From: Crocinitomicaceae bacterium
GTDB taxonomy: Bacteria > Bacteroidota > Bacteroidia > Flavobacteriales_D > Crocinitomicaceae
NCBI GenBank assembly: GCA_003512365.1
Contig: DORI01000193.1
Location: 8,506-16,343 of the forward strand
DNA: 7,838 nucleotides
Direction: 5' to 3'
Part shown: piece by piece, positions 7,801-7,838 of the stretch
Layout of the letters: the number at the start of each line of letters is the position of its first letter
Numbering within the stretch: the stretch's first letter is position 1
Program-made: the position numbers and the translations under genes
The notes under the pieces: generated by a model
Database searches by the model: none
What the model was told of the DNA's origin: nothing
What the model saw: the letters and a program-made list of their open reading frames with translations, nothing else

Positions 7801-7838
7801 GGCAATACAGATGTAGTTGACCGTGCAGATGCACAAGA
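4804..7838 (+). CDS. Large secreted surface protein with Ig-like repeats, probable type IX secretion cargo (3' end outside window)
   Basis: The frame is open from ATG 4804 to the window edge, at least 1011 residues, with no stop. Residues 1-19 are a signal peptide cleaved at SFA/Gln20. Residues 60-455 form a beta-rich region with motifs I recall from other Bacteroidota surface proteins but cannot tie to a named family: NATLTIQPGTIILG (92-105), GDWGGVVILG (144-153), FDTDNSG (181-187), SGDDSFEWFGG (229-239) and the acidic DDDFDTDFGY (253-262). The turn-rich pattern suggests a parallel beta-helix (inference). Residues 461-538 match the CHU_C-associated Ig-like domain (YCQG, LAWYTVASGGT, STTTAGSFTYYVSQ, ESPR). 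At least five further Ig-like domains follow to about residue 991, rich in Thr, Ser, Ala and Val. This makeup is typical of type IX cargo, so a C-terminal sorting domain is expected past the window end. It is likely the surface partner of the receptor encoded just upstream, with which it shares promoter layout. Confidence 0.88.
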   Translation, partial: MKKLCTTFAALLMVTASFAQDAFWTTTSYRGAFPVTDNTAATDWTSGWSNFDPQNTAYPSTPTLTVSSDVTTNTTWSGVVLIVNKIYVRNNATLTIQPGTIILGDKATQGSLIVTRGAKLNAIGTQSQPIVFTSNQAIGSRAPGDWGGVVILGLARNNQPTGVANIEGIVPTTDTQFGGNFDTDNSGTIKYVRIEFAGIALEPNKEINGLTMGSVGSGTTIDYVQVTLSGDDSFEWFGGTVNCKHLISYRAVDDDFDTDFGYRGKVQFGLIIRDKDLSDAIGDSNGFESDNDAAGSTAQPKTRPIFSNVTLVGAKGNGTVTLPTGEKHERAFRLGRNTATNVFNSIATGFEKGLYCEGSAVVNNLNGDTMVFANNILTNFATPTWNSNNTNTQVASPATTSWYQSWWGADNNDSTKTLSQVNWVNMFTAMGSAPDARLASGSVAATGANFTDAKFFSVAAPTVAVTSYTYCQGASATALVATAIPGNTLAWYTVASGGTSSSSLTPSTTTAGSFTYYVSQKNSAGDESPRVAISVTVNQSPVVSSNTNIICTGIPIVLTSSVTTGLQWQKATTSTGTYTNVTGATAATYTPTAVGFYRVLSSSVVPACSTSNVNQVSTGVATTTPTMSLTSSSSLTSSQLTVCVGGSVTFTANTAVTNPTYQWFKSTTAIAGATSSTYTVNATATTAAGAYNVKVTENGKCPSAASTSQSVVVSALPTTPVVSLNVATANYALCGGTVALKSSVAPSTTASLKWFRNDTLISGATAQVYTASVAGTYKVQVTNPSTMCSSLISNGYVVIAGSPASAAVVSVTSTDGPAMCGASTVSTTLSSSVAVATGTTLQWQKNGVNITGATTQTRSITNTHANVGTYRVVRTTVGSCPSTSNEISITAGTAATTTPTVSTVSSTGTASTVTVLSNTVQTIYLKSSVAPITQTSTVAPVILKWFRNDTLISGASTQTIQVTTAGSYKVQAFYGTSQCAGVMSAAKVITGTSPLGIIMGNTDVVDRADAQ
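7021..7095 (+). repeat. Near-duplicate segment, copy A (Ig-like domain 4)
   Basis: Encodes LKSSVAP (7021-7041) and LKWFRNDTLISGA (7057-7095), separated by five residues. The same 20 residues recur in copy B at 7576-7668. Over the 60 shared bases there are seven differences, all at silent third positions. The copies are 573 bp apart in the LKW block, which is two Ig domains. Confidence 0.85.
7576..7668 (+). repeat. Near-duplicate segment, copy B (Ig-like domain 6)
   Basis: Encodes LKSSVAP (7576-7596) and LKWFRNDTLISGA (7630-7668), identical in protein to copy A at 7021-7095. The linker between the blocks is 11 residues here instead of five, and includes a second VAP. The first Cys of the domain, present in copy A as ALCGG, is replaced here by TVQTI. 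Confidence 0.85.

Overview
The window is AT-rich DNA that looks like a Bacteroidota chromosome, possibly in or near Flavobacteriia; I do not go below phylum with confidence. The reasons are a TonB-dependent receptor with an N-terminal carboxypeptidase-D-regulatory-like domain, a large Thr/Ser-rich secreted protein carrying an Ig-like domain of the CHU_C-associated type typical of type IX secretion cargo, signal peptides ending in FGQ/FAQ, TTTG-type -7 promoter elements, and A-rich rather than Shine-Dalgarno leaders.

Layout: positions 1-63 hold no supportable gene. A complete purH (bifunctional AICAR transformylase/IMP cyclohydrolase) occupies 64-1593 on the minus strand, with a TAATTTTG -7 element just upstream. 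A divergent intergenic region of about 190 bp (1594-1783) carries the purH promoter, an 8-bp-arm inverted repeat, and a set of TTAAC direct repeats facing the next gene. A complete TonB-dependent outer-membrane receptor follows on the plus strand (1784-4627) and ends in a clear rho-independent terminator (4653-4679). A second regulatory region (4680-4803) leads into a large secreted protein (4804 to the window end, at least 1011 residues). It has a signal peptide, a conserved N-terminal region of about 440 residues that I cannot assign to a named family, and at least six Ig-like repeats. Its C-terminus is outside the window.

PurH is housekeeping purine synthesis and appears unrelated to the other two genes. 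The receptor and the secreted protein look like a functional pair, with one protein at the cell surface and one transporter in the outer membrane. The strongest evidence I found for this is in the non-coding DNA. The two genes are separated by a terminator, yet their upstream regions align without gaps over 56 bp from a TTAACA element through ATTCATT to CCTTTG. A second TTAACA copy lies 21-22 bp further upstream in each. This suggests two promoters under one shared regulator. The substrate of the pair cannot be read from the sequence.
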